From the NCBI GenBank assembly GCA_029856155.1, contig JAHQWL010000055.1, forward strand, positions 99,872 to 163,871: a stretch of DNA of 64,000 nucleotides, read 5' to 3'. Below the pieces are notes generated by a model. It saw only the letters and a list, made by a program, of their open reading frames with translations, was not told where the DNA came from and searched no databases. Source of the stretch: Promethearchaeia archaeon. Lineage in GTDB: Archaea > Asgardarchaeota > Lokiarchaeia > Sigyniarchaeales > SOKP01. Below, piece by piece: positions 53,413 through 62,297 of this stretch. Made by a program: the position numbers and the translations under genes. The first letter of the stretch is position 1, and each line of letters begins with the position of its first letter.

Positions 53413-54483
53413 GTGATAAAGATTAAACCCATTAATAAATTCAAAATTTTTAAATCCGACGCTGCTCCCTTTTTCTTTTATATAGAAATCTTCCCTCCAG
53501 ATCTTTCAATGTTCAAATCACCACAAATAAGAACTCTATTAGATTCAATACAAACGAATCCTATTATGCCATTACCTATGAGGGTGGATCGTGTATTTAA
53601 TGGTGAACAATCAGTTTTAATTCGTCCAAGAGAACCAATATCTTTGTTAGTTATGGATGATATTAATGCAATAATCAATCCTGCCGCTTTTCTTCAATTC
53701 GGGATAGAAAAATTGCTATATTTTACTGAAGTTCGCGCTTTTGAAAAGCTTTTTCCTTCATTGAACATAGAAAAAGTAAAAAAATGGTGGGATTCAACAA
53801 AGTTTCTTTATTCAAAACTCTTACGTCTTGAAGAGGATTTTTCAGCATTCATAAAAGCTTATATTCATACCATGGTGAAAGCTAAACTTAATGAAGAAGA
53901 TTTAGTTAGTGAAGCAATAAAATATTGTCAAATAGTATCAGATTCGTGTAATAAGAGAATAAAAGAAAATTCAATATTGATAGAAAAACCAAATCATGAA
54001 ATTAAAGTTAGTATGTATAAAGAAAAAGTAGCAAAATATTATAAAAAATTTAAAAAAGTAGAAGAAGTTCAATATCATCCAGAACTTGTAGATATCGATG
54101 TTTTTGACCTTTCTGAGAGAGGTTTTAACACCGATATAAATAATCATAACTCAATTTTAGATGAATTGAGACCAAGCGTAATAAAATATATTCCGCTTCT
54201 TTTCTATGACGATTTACTTGAGTGTATGCTCCAAAATTTGAAAAAATTAGATGATGGAGAGGAAAATTTATTAGATCCTTCATTAGTATTAGATACCAAC
54301 GTAATAATTCTACAAAAATCAGAAGATTTAGAAAATCTGAAAATCCAAAATTATTCTTGGTTTAGTACTTTTGATACTATAAATTTAGAATCAATTGTTC
54401 AATCAATAGCAACTACTAAGTATCAATTTTTTAAATCATATGCTGAACATGATAAACGAGTACCCAAATTTCCTAATTCTTAA
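53413..54483 (+). CDS. Hypothetical protein of about 356 residues
   Basis: An open frame from GTG 53413 (a TTG at 53410 is also in frame) to 54483. Composition and codon use look genuinely coding. The protein is soluble, mixed alpha/beta in the first 120 residues (LPMRVDRVFNGEQSVLIRP) and helical in the middle (LEEDFSAFIKAYIHTMVKAK), with acidic and lysine-rich stretches. I do not recognise a family or a motif. It precedes carA by 112 bp but is not obviously part of that operon. Confidence 0.6.
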   Translation: MIKIKPINKFKIFKSDAAPFFFYIEIFPPDLSMFKSPQIRTLLDSIQTNPIMPLPMRVDRVFNGEQSVLIRPREPISLLVMDDINAIINPAAFLQFGIEKLLYFTEVRAFEKLFPSLNIEKVKKWWDSTKFLYSKLLRLEEDFSAFIKAYIHTMVKAKLNEEDLVSEAIKYCQIVSDSCNKRIKENSILIEKPNHEIKVSMYKEKVAKYYKKFKKVEEVQYHPELVDIDVFDLSERGFNTDINNHNSILDELRPSVIKYIPLLFYDDLLECMLQNLKKLDDGEENLLDPSLVLDTNVIILQKSEDLENLKIQNYSWFSTFDTINLESIVQSIATTKYQFFKSYAEHDKRVPKFPNS

Positions 54484-54564
54484 AGTAGTTTTAGTGCTAA
54501 TTATTAATATTTAACTAGTTAATAAATAATATTAAAAAATAGGATTAGCTATCTTTATTTTAAG

Positions 54565-54574
54565 GATATATAAG
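54565..54574 (+). promoter_or_regulatory. Candidate TATA box for carAB
   Basis: GATATATAAG is centred about 26 bp upstream of the carA ATG (54596), the classical archaeal distance for a nearly leaderless transcript. Confidence 0.4.
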
Positions 54575-54595
54575 AAGAACCTTACAAATGAGTCA

Positions 54596-55735
54596 ATGCT
54601 TTATAAAAAAGAAAGACCCGCTATTTTAATGCTTAAAGATGGTCGATATTTTCAAGGGATTGGTATTGGGGCGACGAAAATTGTTTCAGGAGAACTTGTT
54701 TTTAATACTATGACTGGTGCGGGTTACCTTGAGACTCTAACAGATCCATCGTATTGGGGTCAAATTGTCGTTATGACTCACCCTCTCATAGGAAATTATG
54801 GAGTTCCTCCATGGGAAAAGGATAAATTCGGCATTACTAAATATTTTGAATCAGATTCTATAAAAGTAACGGGTTATGTTGTAAATGAGTGTTGTAAACA
54901 TCCAAGCCATTATCAAAGCGTTAAAAATCTTGATGAATTTTTAACTGAGCATAACATTCCTGGTATTGAATGGATTGATACTCGGGTAGTTACAACAATC
55001 ATACGTGAGGAAGGTGTCCAAGTAGGAGCGTTAGCAGTATATGATTTAGGAGAGAAGCCAAATATTGAAGAATTAAAACAATTTGCTTCTAAAGCAGAAG
55101 ACCCGAATTTCCGAAATCTTGCAAGTGAAGTATCAACTAAAGATGTTATAATTCATAAACCATCGAACCCTATTGGTAAAGTAGTTCTATTAGATATGGG
55201 AGTTAAACTGAATATTTTGCGTAATCTCGTCAATAGGGGTCTAGAAGTTATTATAGTTCCATATAATTATACTTACGAGCAGATTATGTCTTATAATCCC
55301 GATGGTGTTTTCATATCGAATGGTCCCGGTGATCCAGCAATATGTAAAAGCGCAATCGAGGTAAGTAGAAAACTTATTGAAAAGAGCATCCCTACTATGG
55401 GAATATGTTTAGGAAATCAGATTTTAGCATTGGGAGCTGGAGGAGCTTCTTATAAACTTAAATATGGACACCGGGGTGGTAATAAGACTGTTTTTAATAC
55501 TGAATCACAAAAATGTTATATTACTTCTCAGAACCATGGTTTTTGTGTAAAAAACTTTGAGAAAGGTGGATTTAAAGAAATTCTGAGAAATATAGATGAT
55601 GAATCTAATGAAGGTATTGAACATAAATCTAAACCGATTTTTGCTGTTCAATTTCATCCAGAGGCGTGTCCGGGGCCTCTTGACTCATTATATTTGTTTG
55701 ATAAATTCGTAGAAAACATGGGGTTGAGTTCCTAA
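54596..55735 (+). CDS. carA: Carbamoyl-phosphate synthase small (glutaminase) subunit
   Basis: A 379-residue CarA. The N-terminal domain (LKDGRYFQGIGIGA, FNTMTGAGYLETLTDPSY) is followed by a class I glutaminase with the nucleophile Cys in GICLGNQ and the His/Glu pair in FHPEACPGP. It supplies ammonia to CarB for carbamoyl phosphate, used in pyrimidine and arginine synthesis. The ATG at 54588 is in a different frame and is not used. Its stop overlaps the carB start by one base. Confidence 0.96.
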   Translation: MLYKKERPAILMLKDGRYFQGIGIGATKIVSGELVFNTMTGAGYLETLTDPSYWGQIVVMTHPLIGNYGVPPWEKDKFGITKYFESDSIKVTGYVVNECCKHPSHYQSVKNLDEFLTEHNIPGIEWIDTRVVTTIIREEGVQVGALAVYDLGEKPNIEELKQFASKAEDPNFRNLASEVSTKDVIIHKPSNPIGKVVLLDMGVKLNILRNLVNRGLEVIIVPYNYTYEQIMSYNPDGVFISNGPGDPAICKSAIEVSRKLIEKSIPTMGICLGNQILALGAGGASYKLKYGHRGGNKTVFNTESQKCYITSQNHGFCVKNFEKGGFKEILRNIDDESNEGIEHKSKPIFAVQFHPEACPGPLDSLYLFDKFVENMGLSS

Positions 55736-58700
55736 TGCCATTAGATAAAACTATCAAAAAAGCTCTTGTTTTAGGGAGTGGAGGCATCAGGATAGGCCAA
55801 GCAGGCGAATTTGATTATAGTGGTTCTCAAGTACTCAAGGCACTTAAGGAAGAAGGTATAAAGACAATCTTAATCAACCCTAATATTGCAACTATTCAAA
55901 CTGATCCTCAATTATCGGATAGGGTTTATTTATTACCGATTAATGTGGATTATGTAGAAGAAATAATCAAAAAAGAGAAACCTGATGGGATTTTGTTAGC
56001 GTTCGGAGGTCAAACTGCCTTAAATGTAGGTGTTGAATTGAATGAATTGGGAATTCTTAAGAAGTATAATGTACGGGTTTTAGGAACTCCTATAGAAGCT
56101 ATCGAAGCTACTGAAGATAGAGACCTTTTTGTACAAGCTATGGATGCTTCAGGGGTTAAAGTATGTAAGAGTAGAGCTGTGTCCTCATATAGCGATGCAC
56201 TTAAAGCAGCAAAGGAAATAGGGTTTCCTTGTATGATTCGAGTAGCCTATACCTTAGGTGGTCGAGGATCTGGCATATGCAGCAATATGCGAGAATTTGA
56301 AAAAATGGCAAAGAAAGGACTTGCTCAATCACGAATAAACCAGATATTAATTGAAGAGAGTATATGGGGTTGGAAGGAGATTGAATATGAAGTAGTAAGG
56401 GATGCAGAAGACAATTGTTTTATAAATTGTAACATGGAAAATTTTGACCCCGTTGGAATACATACAGGGGAATCTATTGTAGTTGCCCCCAGTCAAACCT
56501 TAACAAATGAAGAATATCAAATGTTACGTTCAGCTTCTATCCGTGTTATAAGAAATCTGGGAATTATTGGCGAGTGCAATATCCAATATGGGTTAGATCC
56601 ATTTTCAAAAGAATTTAGGGCAATAGAAGTAAATGCACGCCTCTCTCGGTCTTCTGCGTTAGCGTCAAAAGCTACAGGTTATCCATTGGCATATATCGCA
56701 GCAAAATTAGCCATTGGTTATACCTTACCCGAGCTTAAAAATAAAATAACAGGCATTACAACAGCATGTTTTGAGCCTGCTCTTGATTATCTCGTATTAA
56801 AGATACCTAGATGGGATTTGACTAAATTCCAAAGAGTTGATAGAAAAATTGGCTCTCAAATGAAATCTGTGGGCGAAGTAATGTCTATTGGGCGAACATT
56901 TGAGGAAGTTCTTCAAAAAGCATTGAGAATGTTAGATATTGGGGTGAAGGGATTAGTTGGGAATGAAATTGAACCAATTGAAGATATTAATGAATTAAAA
57001 TTTTCCTTAGCTAATCCGACAGATTTACGAGTCTTTAGAATCGTCGAAGCGATAAAACAGGGAATCTCTATTGATGAAATCTATCAATTATCACGAGTTG
57101 ATAAATGGTTTCTATATAAAATCAAAAACATTATTGATATTGAAAAAGAATTAGAAACTATAGATTTTTTAGAAACTAGCGATGAAGATAAACATTATTG
57201 GTTTGAACGAGCAAAACGATTTGGTTTCTCAGATGGACAAATAGCAAAAATAATGGGATTAGATGTAATCAAAATAAGACAAATATTAAAGAGAAAGTAT
57301 CAAATAAAACCCTATGTAAAAAGAATTGATACATTAGCAGCAGAATGGCCTGCTATTACAAACTATCTTTATATGACCTACGCCGCATCTGAGCATGACA
57401 TTGACTTTGAGCAAGAAAATAAACAAAATCTAAAAAAAATTGTAGTATTAGGATCGGGAACTTATCGCATTGGAGCATCTGTAGAATTTGATTGGGGTTC
57501 AGTGAATTGTCTCTGGGGTTTAAAGAAGTTAGGGGTTGACCAAGCAATTATGATCAATTATAATCCAGAAACGGTCTCCACTGACTATGATACCTCAGAT
57601 AAACTTTACTTTGAAGAATTATCCGGAGAACGTGTGCTAGACATCGTTGAACTTGAAAAACCGAATGGAGTAGTTGTGTCTGTTGGAGGTCAAATCGCCC
57701 AAAATCTTGCTGCTAAATTCTCAAAGTATTCGGAATTCTTCAGAAAAGTGAATTTAAATATATTGGGAACACATGGAAGCAGGATTGATATGGCAGAAGA
57801 CCGATCAAAGTTTAGTAGCCTATTAGATCAATTGGAAATAAAACAACCTCAATGGAGCATGTTAATAAATAAGGAAGAAGCACTTAAATTTGCAAAAGAG
57901 GTTGGATATCCTGTGTTAGTTCGTCCATCATATGTTTTAAGTGGTGCAGCTATGAGAGTATCTTATGATGAAAAGACATTAAAAGATACTCTTGATCTAG
58001 CAGCAGCAGTTTCTCAAGAATTTCCCGTGGTAATCACTAAATTCTTTACGGGAGTAAGAGAAATTGAAGCTGATGGAGTATGTGATGGATCTAAGGTTTT
58101 TATAGGAGCAATAGTGGAACATATAGAAAACGCAGGAGTTCATAGTGGCGATGCTACAATGTCAATTCCTCCACAAACGGTTTCTGACAGGGTTATTGAA
58201 ACAATTGAGAAAAACACCAGAGAAATTGCATTAGCATTAAAAGTTAGAGGTCCTTTTAATGTACAATATCTTGTTAAAGATGAAGAAGTATTTGTAATCG
58301 AGTGCAACCTAAGATCTAGTCGTAGTATGCCTTATGTATCAAAAACCAGAGGTATTAATTTAATGAGACTTGCAGCTGAAGTGTTTATGGGGGCTAAGAT
58401 ACCTCAACGAATAATGGAATTACCGTATGGAAAATTTGTATCAATAAAAGCTCCAATGTTTTCATTCATGCGTCTTGATAAAGCTGACCCTGTTTTAGGT
58501 GTTGAGATGGCATCTACAGGAGAGGTAGCATGTATCGGTGAAGACTTTTCGGATGCTCTAATAAAATCACTTGAAGCTGCAGAAATGAACATTCCAATCC
58601 AAGGAGGTAATGTTTTAATTTCTATAGGTGGTACAGAATTAAAACAACAAGTGATTCCTTTAGCGAAGAAACTTAGAGATTTAGGATTTACTATTTTTGC

Positions 58701-59049
58701 AACCGAGGATACTGCTATCGCATTAAAAAATAATGGAATTTATGCAGTTAAACTCTATAAAATCCATGAATATGGCTTGGAACCAAATATCATGGGATGT
58801 CTACAAAATGGAGCTATTGACTTGGTGATAAACATTCCTCTCCCCACTACTATAGAGGATAAATTCAGAACTATAATGGAAGATGAATATAAGATCAGAA
58901 GAATGGCGGTAGATTATAATATTCCTGTAATTATTAACTTACAACTTGCTAAAGCTTTAATAAATGCAATAGAAAAAATTCGGAGAAAGGAAGTTGAGAT
59001 AAAATCACTTAATGAGTACCATCAAACATTAAAAGAAATATATTGGTAG
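55735..59049 (+). CDS. carB: Carbamoyl-phosphate synthase large subunit
   Basis: A 1104-residue CarB with two ATP-grasp halves (GSGGIRIGQAGEFDYSG near residue 14 and GSGTYRIGASVEFDWGS near 572), the oligomerisation region between them, and a C-terminal MGS-like regulatory domain (about 960-1104). The ATG overlaps the carA stop (TAATG), indicating translational coupling. Length and order are normal, showing a full, functional pair amid more degraded neighbours. Confidence 0.97.
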   Translation: MPLDKTIKKALVLGSGGIRIGQAGEFDYSGSQVLKALKEEGIKTILINPNIATIQTDPQLSDRVYLLPINVDYVEEIIKKEKPDGILLAFGGQTALNVGVELNELGILKKYNVRVLGTPIEAIEATEDRDLFVQAMDASGVKVCKSRAVSSYSDALKAAKEIGFPCMIRVAYTLGGRGSGICSNMREFEKMAKKGLAQSRINQILIEESIWGWKEIEYEVVRDAEDNCFINCNMENFDPVGIHTGESIVVAPSQTLTNEEYQMLRSASIRVIRNLGIIGECNIQYGLDPFSKEFRAIEVNARLSRSSALASKATGYPLAYIAAKLAIGYTLPELKNKITGITTACFEPALDYLVLKIPRWDLTKFQRVDRKIGSQMKSVGEVMSIGRTFEEVLQKALRMLDIGVKGLVGNEIEPIEDINELKFSLANPTDLRVFRIVEAIKQGISIDEIYQLSRVDKWFLYKIKNIIDIEKELETIDFLETSDEDKHYWFERAKRFGFSDGQIAKIMGLDVIKIRQILKRKYQIKPYVKRIDTLAAEWPAITNYLYMTYAASEHDIDFEQENKQNLKKIVVLGSGTYRIGASVEFDWGSVNCLWGLKKLGVDQAIMINYNPETVSTDYDTSDKLYFEELSGERVLDIVELEKPNGVVVSVGGQIAQNLAAKFSKYSEFFRKVNLNILGTHGSRIDMAEDRSKFSSLLDQLEIKQPQWSMLINKEEALKFAKEVGYPVLVRPSYVLSGAAMRVSYDEKTLKDTLDLAAAVSQEFPVVITKFFTGVREIEADGVCDGSKVFIGAIVEHIENAGVHSGDATMSIPPQTVSDRVIETIEKNTREIALALKVRGPFNVQYLVKDEEVFVIECNLRSSRSMPYVSKTRGINLMRLAAEVFMGAKIPQRIMELPYGKFVSIKAPMFSFMRLDKADPVLGVEMASTGEVACIGEDFSDALIKSLEAAEMNIPIQGGNVLISIGGTELKQQVIPLAKKLRDLGFTIFATEDTAIALKNNGIYAVKLYKIHEYGLEPNIMGCLQNGAIDLVINIPLPTTIEDKFRTIMEDEYKIRRMAVDYNIPVIINLQLAKALINAIEKIRRKEVEIKSLNEYHQTLKEIYW

Positions 59050-59232
59050 TTCAACTTATAATTTAAGATATTTCATATTATTGCCTCACCTATACACATG
59101 TGAAAAATCCTTATGACTATTCAATCATTAATAGAAATCTTGAAAAATACTAAAAAATAAAATACAATTTATTATAGCATTTGATAAACGGTAAGAAAAG
59201 AAAAAGTATACTAATACATAGGTGTTAAATAG

Positions 59233-59514
59233 ATTTACTATCGTGGATATATTTTAATTCGGCTAAAAATCATTGGTACTCAATGGAAAGTCACAGAAAA
59301 ATTAAAAGGTTTGAAATCTCGAGATCAACGTGAAAATTGGCAGATTACCTATGTAACACCAATATATGGTGGGTGGGATTTGTTGGTTGAGTGTAAATTT
59401 ATCAATCTTGAGGATTTAGATCAAATAGTTTCATTTTGTAGAACTGACTTAGAACTATCTCAATGGATAGAGGCAACAACTACACTAATTAGCACAAAAA
59501 AGAATTATGAATAG
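59233..59514 (+). CDS. RAM/Lrp-type ligand-binding protein, start codon unclear
   Basis: The frame encodes a stand-alone AsnC/Lrp C-terminal (RAM) domain: YILIRLKIIGTQWKV, VTPIYGGWDLLVECKF and IEATTTLIS, with no helix-turn-helix. Homology extends upstream of the first TTG (59311) to about 59248, but there is no ATG, GTG or TTG between the stop at 59230 and that point. Either a rare start is used or the start has been lost. RAM proteins bind amino acids or act as small regulators. Confidence 0.6.
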   Translation: MYYRGYILIRLKIIGTQWKVTEKLKGLKSRDQRENWQITYVTPIYGGWDLLVECKFINLEDLDQIVSFCRTDLELSQWIEATTTLISTKKNYE

Positions 59515-59555
59515 TTAGATAATCGTAAAATCGCAAAAAGAAATTAATTTCTTAT

Positions 59556-59696
59556 TTATTTTGTAAGATTTCTTCGCATAAGTAAGTGATATTGCTTAGG
59601 TTGGATTTGTAACTCCTCATTTAACCAGATCTGTAACTTTACGTCCTCAAATAATTCCTCTAACCTTACATCATACGCAATTTCTTCATCCGACAC
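59556..59696 (-). CDS. Possible small protein, 46 residues
   Basis: A GTG at 59694-59696 opens MSDEEIAYDVRLEELFEDVK and onward, 46 codons ending in TAA at 59556. The sequence is amphipathic and protein-like and occupies most of an otherwise empty 302-bp gap. There is no homology I can name and no clear ribosome binding site, so it may be a remnant. Confidence 0.35.
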   Translation of the reverse strand: MSDEEIAYDVRLEELFEDVKLQIWLNEELQIQPKQYHLLMRRNLTK

Positions 59697-59816
59697 AATT
59701 ATCTAATAAAACTAAAAATATTTAAATTCATGGTTAATAATTCATAACGTTTTACCAATATTATTAATCGGTTAATATACCTCTCTAATTTTTGTGTACA
59801 AATAGTTATAACAAAA

Positions 59817-60311
59817 TTATAGAAAGAATTCCATGAAGATTTCATCATCATATTGATTATCGATTTTAACTTGATGAGTCAATATTCCTTTTTGAATAAA
59901 CCCAAAATTACTGTAAAAAGCTATTGCTCCAGCATTACTTGCCCTTACATATATGACTATCTTTTCATAATTATGTTTTCGTGCAAAATTGAAAGAATAT
60001 TCGGTTAATTTACTTCCAATCTTTTTCTTTCGCCACATAGGAAGTAGAAACGTACCCATAACTCCAACATGATCAAATTAATCTGAATATTTTGCCCATT
60101 TATCTAATGATTGGAATCCAATGATTTGGTCTTCAATTTCCACCACAAAAATACCCTCCCTATCAGAAAGAGAAGAAATATATTCTCGCTCTTGCTCAGT
60201 AGTGAAAGGCTTACTAACAGCTGTGTATCTTCTTTCCGAGCAAATAACTCTCCAAATAGCGGATATTTCTTCTGCATCATGAGCAATCGCTTTTCTAATC
60301 GAAATTTCCAT
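59817..60311 (-). pseudogene. GNAT acetyltransferase interrupted by an in-frame TAA
   Basis: ATG 60311 opens an acetyltransferase (ISIRKAIAHDAEEISAIW, then EIEDQIIGFQSLDKWAKYSD) that meets TAA at 60078-60080. The same frame continues without interruption (FDHVGVMGTFLLPMWRKKKIG, then YVRASNAGAIAFYSNFGF) to 59817. Together the two parts make a full-length GNAT of about 163 residues with its acetyl-CoA loop just after the stop. A single base change at one codon (such as TCA to TAA) explains the break. Confidence 0.82.
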
Positions 60312-60454
60312 AGAAAAATTTCACCAATTTGGGTTGTATATTAATTAATTCCAATAATTTATAATTTAAATATATAAAATCTATTAATAATCAATCATAT
60401 CAAGATTAAGAACACGAGAATTATAATTTTTACTAAAGAACTGTTGATAGAATA

Positions 60455-62293
60455 ATGAAAAAAAGCAAAGTGAATCCTATCAATACCCATTATGTAGAAT
60501 TTTCACCAGGAAAAGATCCCTTTGAAAATGCACGGCAGAAAGGATCAAGAAGCTGGATATTATCCCATATTTTTCATGGATCTAATAAATTTTTTATGAT
60601 TATTGTGCTTTTTACTACTATTCTTGCTGCTAATTTATCCTCAACAATTCTAGTTGTTATAGGAAATGCTATAACAGACTTTTTAATCGGTAAACAATCG
60701 AGTTTACTATTTTATACAACTATTATATTATTATTAAGTATTGGAACTCCTATATTGCGTTTAGTAAATTATATGCTACGAGAAGTTATAGCGCAAAGGT
60801 TAGAAAGAGATTGTCGAAAAGAATTTTATTCTAATCTCCTTGGTAAAAGCCAATCATTTCATGATCAGCAAAAAATTGGAGAATTAATGGCTCGTGCTAC
60901 AGATGATGTTCGGACAATGAATTTTTTAATCAGTCCTGCAATATCCTTAATTTTTGAGTCATTTACCGCTTTAATAATCCCACTTTTTTATATTATTGCT
61001 TTTTATCCTTCACAATTGATTTTAACTCCATTAATTTTTTCAATTTTATTTTATTTTTCTCTAAAATCATATATTAGAAAAATTGGACCAGTAACAGGAA
61101 AATTACGTCGTTTTTATGGGATGATGAATGCAACATTAAATGAAGCGCTTACTGGAATTGAAGTTGTTAAAGCAACTGCCCAAGAAACTAGAGAAAGTCA
61201 AAAATATTTTGAAAATGCTAACGATTACCGAAAGGCTTATGTTGAACAAGGAGATATTGAAGCAAAATATCTCCCTATCCTGATTTTAGCTTTAACAATT
61301 ACAGGTGGTCTAATACATGCTATAATCCTTAATTATATGGGTCTGATTAATATTGGCCAAATAATTGGGTATATAGGCTTAATAGCATTATTACGTTTCC
61401 CCACATTTATCTCTATTTTTGTTTTTGCAATCATAAGGCTTGCAGTTTCAAGTGCTCAGAGATTACTTGAATTTATGAATAAAAAAACGGAAATTGATGA
61501 AAATATTGAGGGTTATATAAAAGAAATTAAAGGATCTATTAAATTCGAAAATGTGACTTTTAGTTATCCAGGAGCTGAAAAACCAGTATTAAAAAATATA
61601 AGTTTTGAAGTTAAACCGAGCCAAACTTTAGCAATAGTAGGAACTACAGGATCAGGTAAAACAACGTTAACAAAATTAATTTCACGATTATATGATGTTA
61701 ATGAGGGGAGAATTCTAATTGATAATGTTGATATCCGTAATTATGCTTTAAAATCATTAAGAAATCAAATTTCCTATGTAGATCAAGATGTATTCTTATT
61801 CTCTACAACTATTTTTGAAAATATATCATTTGGTCGTACAGGTTCGATTGAGCAAGTGATCGAAGTAGCAAGAGAAGCTCAAGCACACGATTTTATCACG
61901 GATTTACCAAATCAATATTATTCCGAAGTTGGAGAGAGAGGTGTTCAATTAAGCGGAGGTGAAAGACAAAGAATTGCTATTGCTCGTGCCTTTCTTGTAA
62001 ACCCTAAGGTTTTAATATTAGATGATTCTACTTCAGCAATAGATTCTAATACAGAGGATAAAATTCAGAGAGCAATTCGAAACATCCTTAAAAACAGGAC
62101 AACAATTCTTATAACACACCGTTTAAGTCAAATAAGATGGGCTGATTTAATAATTGTATTGAAAAAGGGTGAGATAGTCGCAAAAGGGACTCATGAAGAA
62201 TTATTAAAGACTTCAGAAGAATATCAACGTATTTTTATTAAAAAATTTGATGTTGAAATTGACACACTAATTAAAAAATGCGAGGAGGTTTAA
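60455..62293 (+). CDS. ABC exporter half-transporter (TMD-NBD), degenerate-site subunit
   Basis: A 612-residue ABC exporter with six membrane segments (about 45-340) and an NBD with Walker A GTTGSGKTT, canonical LSGGERQR and Walker B LDDSTSAID, where Asp replaces the catalytic Glu; the H-loop His is kept (THRLSQ). It pairs with the gene that starts 4 bp after its stop. The arrangement repeats the 16685-20980 pair on the other strand. Substrate unknown. Confidence 0.9.
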   Translation: MKKSKVNPINTHYVEFSPGKDPFENARQKGSRSWILSHIFHGSNKFFMIIVLFTTILAANLSSTILVVIGNAITDFLIGKQSSLLFYTTIILLLSIGTPILRLVNYMLREVIAQRLERDCRKEFYSNLLGKSQSFHDQQKIGELMARATDDVRTMNFLISPAISLIFESFTALIIPLFYIIAFYPSQLILTPLIFSILFYFSLKSYIRKIGPVTGKLRRFYGMMNATLNEALTGIEVVKATAQETRESQKYFENANDYRKAYVEQGDIEAKYLPILILALTITGGLIHAIILNYMGLINIGQIIGYIGLIALLRFPTFISIFVFAIIRLAVSSAQRLLEFMNKKTEIDENIEGYIKEIKGSIKFENVTFSYPGAEKPVLKNISFEVKPSQTLAIVGTTGSGKTTLTKLISRLYDVNEGRILIDNVDIRNYALKSLRNQISYVDQDVFLFSTTIFENISFGRTGSIEQVIEVAREAQAHDFITDLPNQYYSEVGERGVQLSGGERQRIAIARAFLVNPKVLILDDSTSAIDSNTEDKIQRAIRNILKNRTTILITHRLSQIRWADLIIVLKKGEIVAKGTHEELLKTSEEYQRIFIKKFDVEIDTLIKKCEEV

Positions 62294-62297
62294 GAGA

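Noticed and set aside
60078..60080. Stop codon recoding (selenocysteine or pyrrolysine)
   Set aside because: The codon is TAA, not TGA or TAG, and no SECIS-like structure is apparent.
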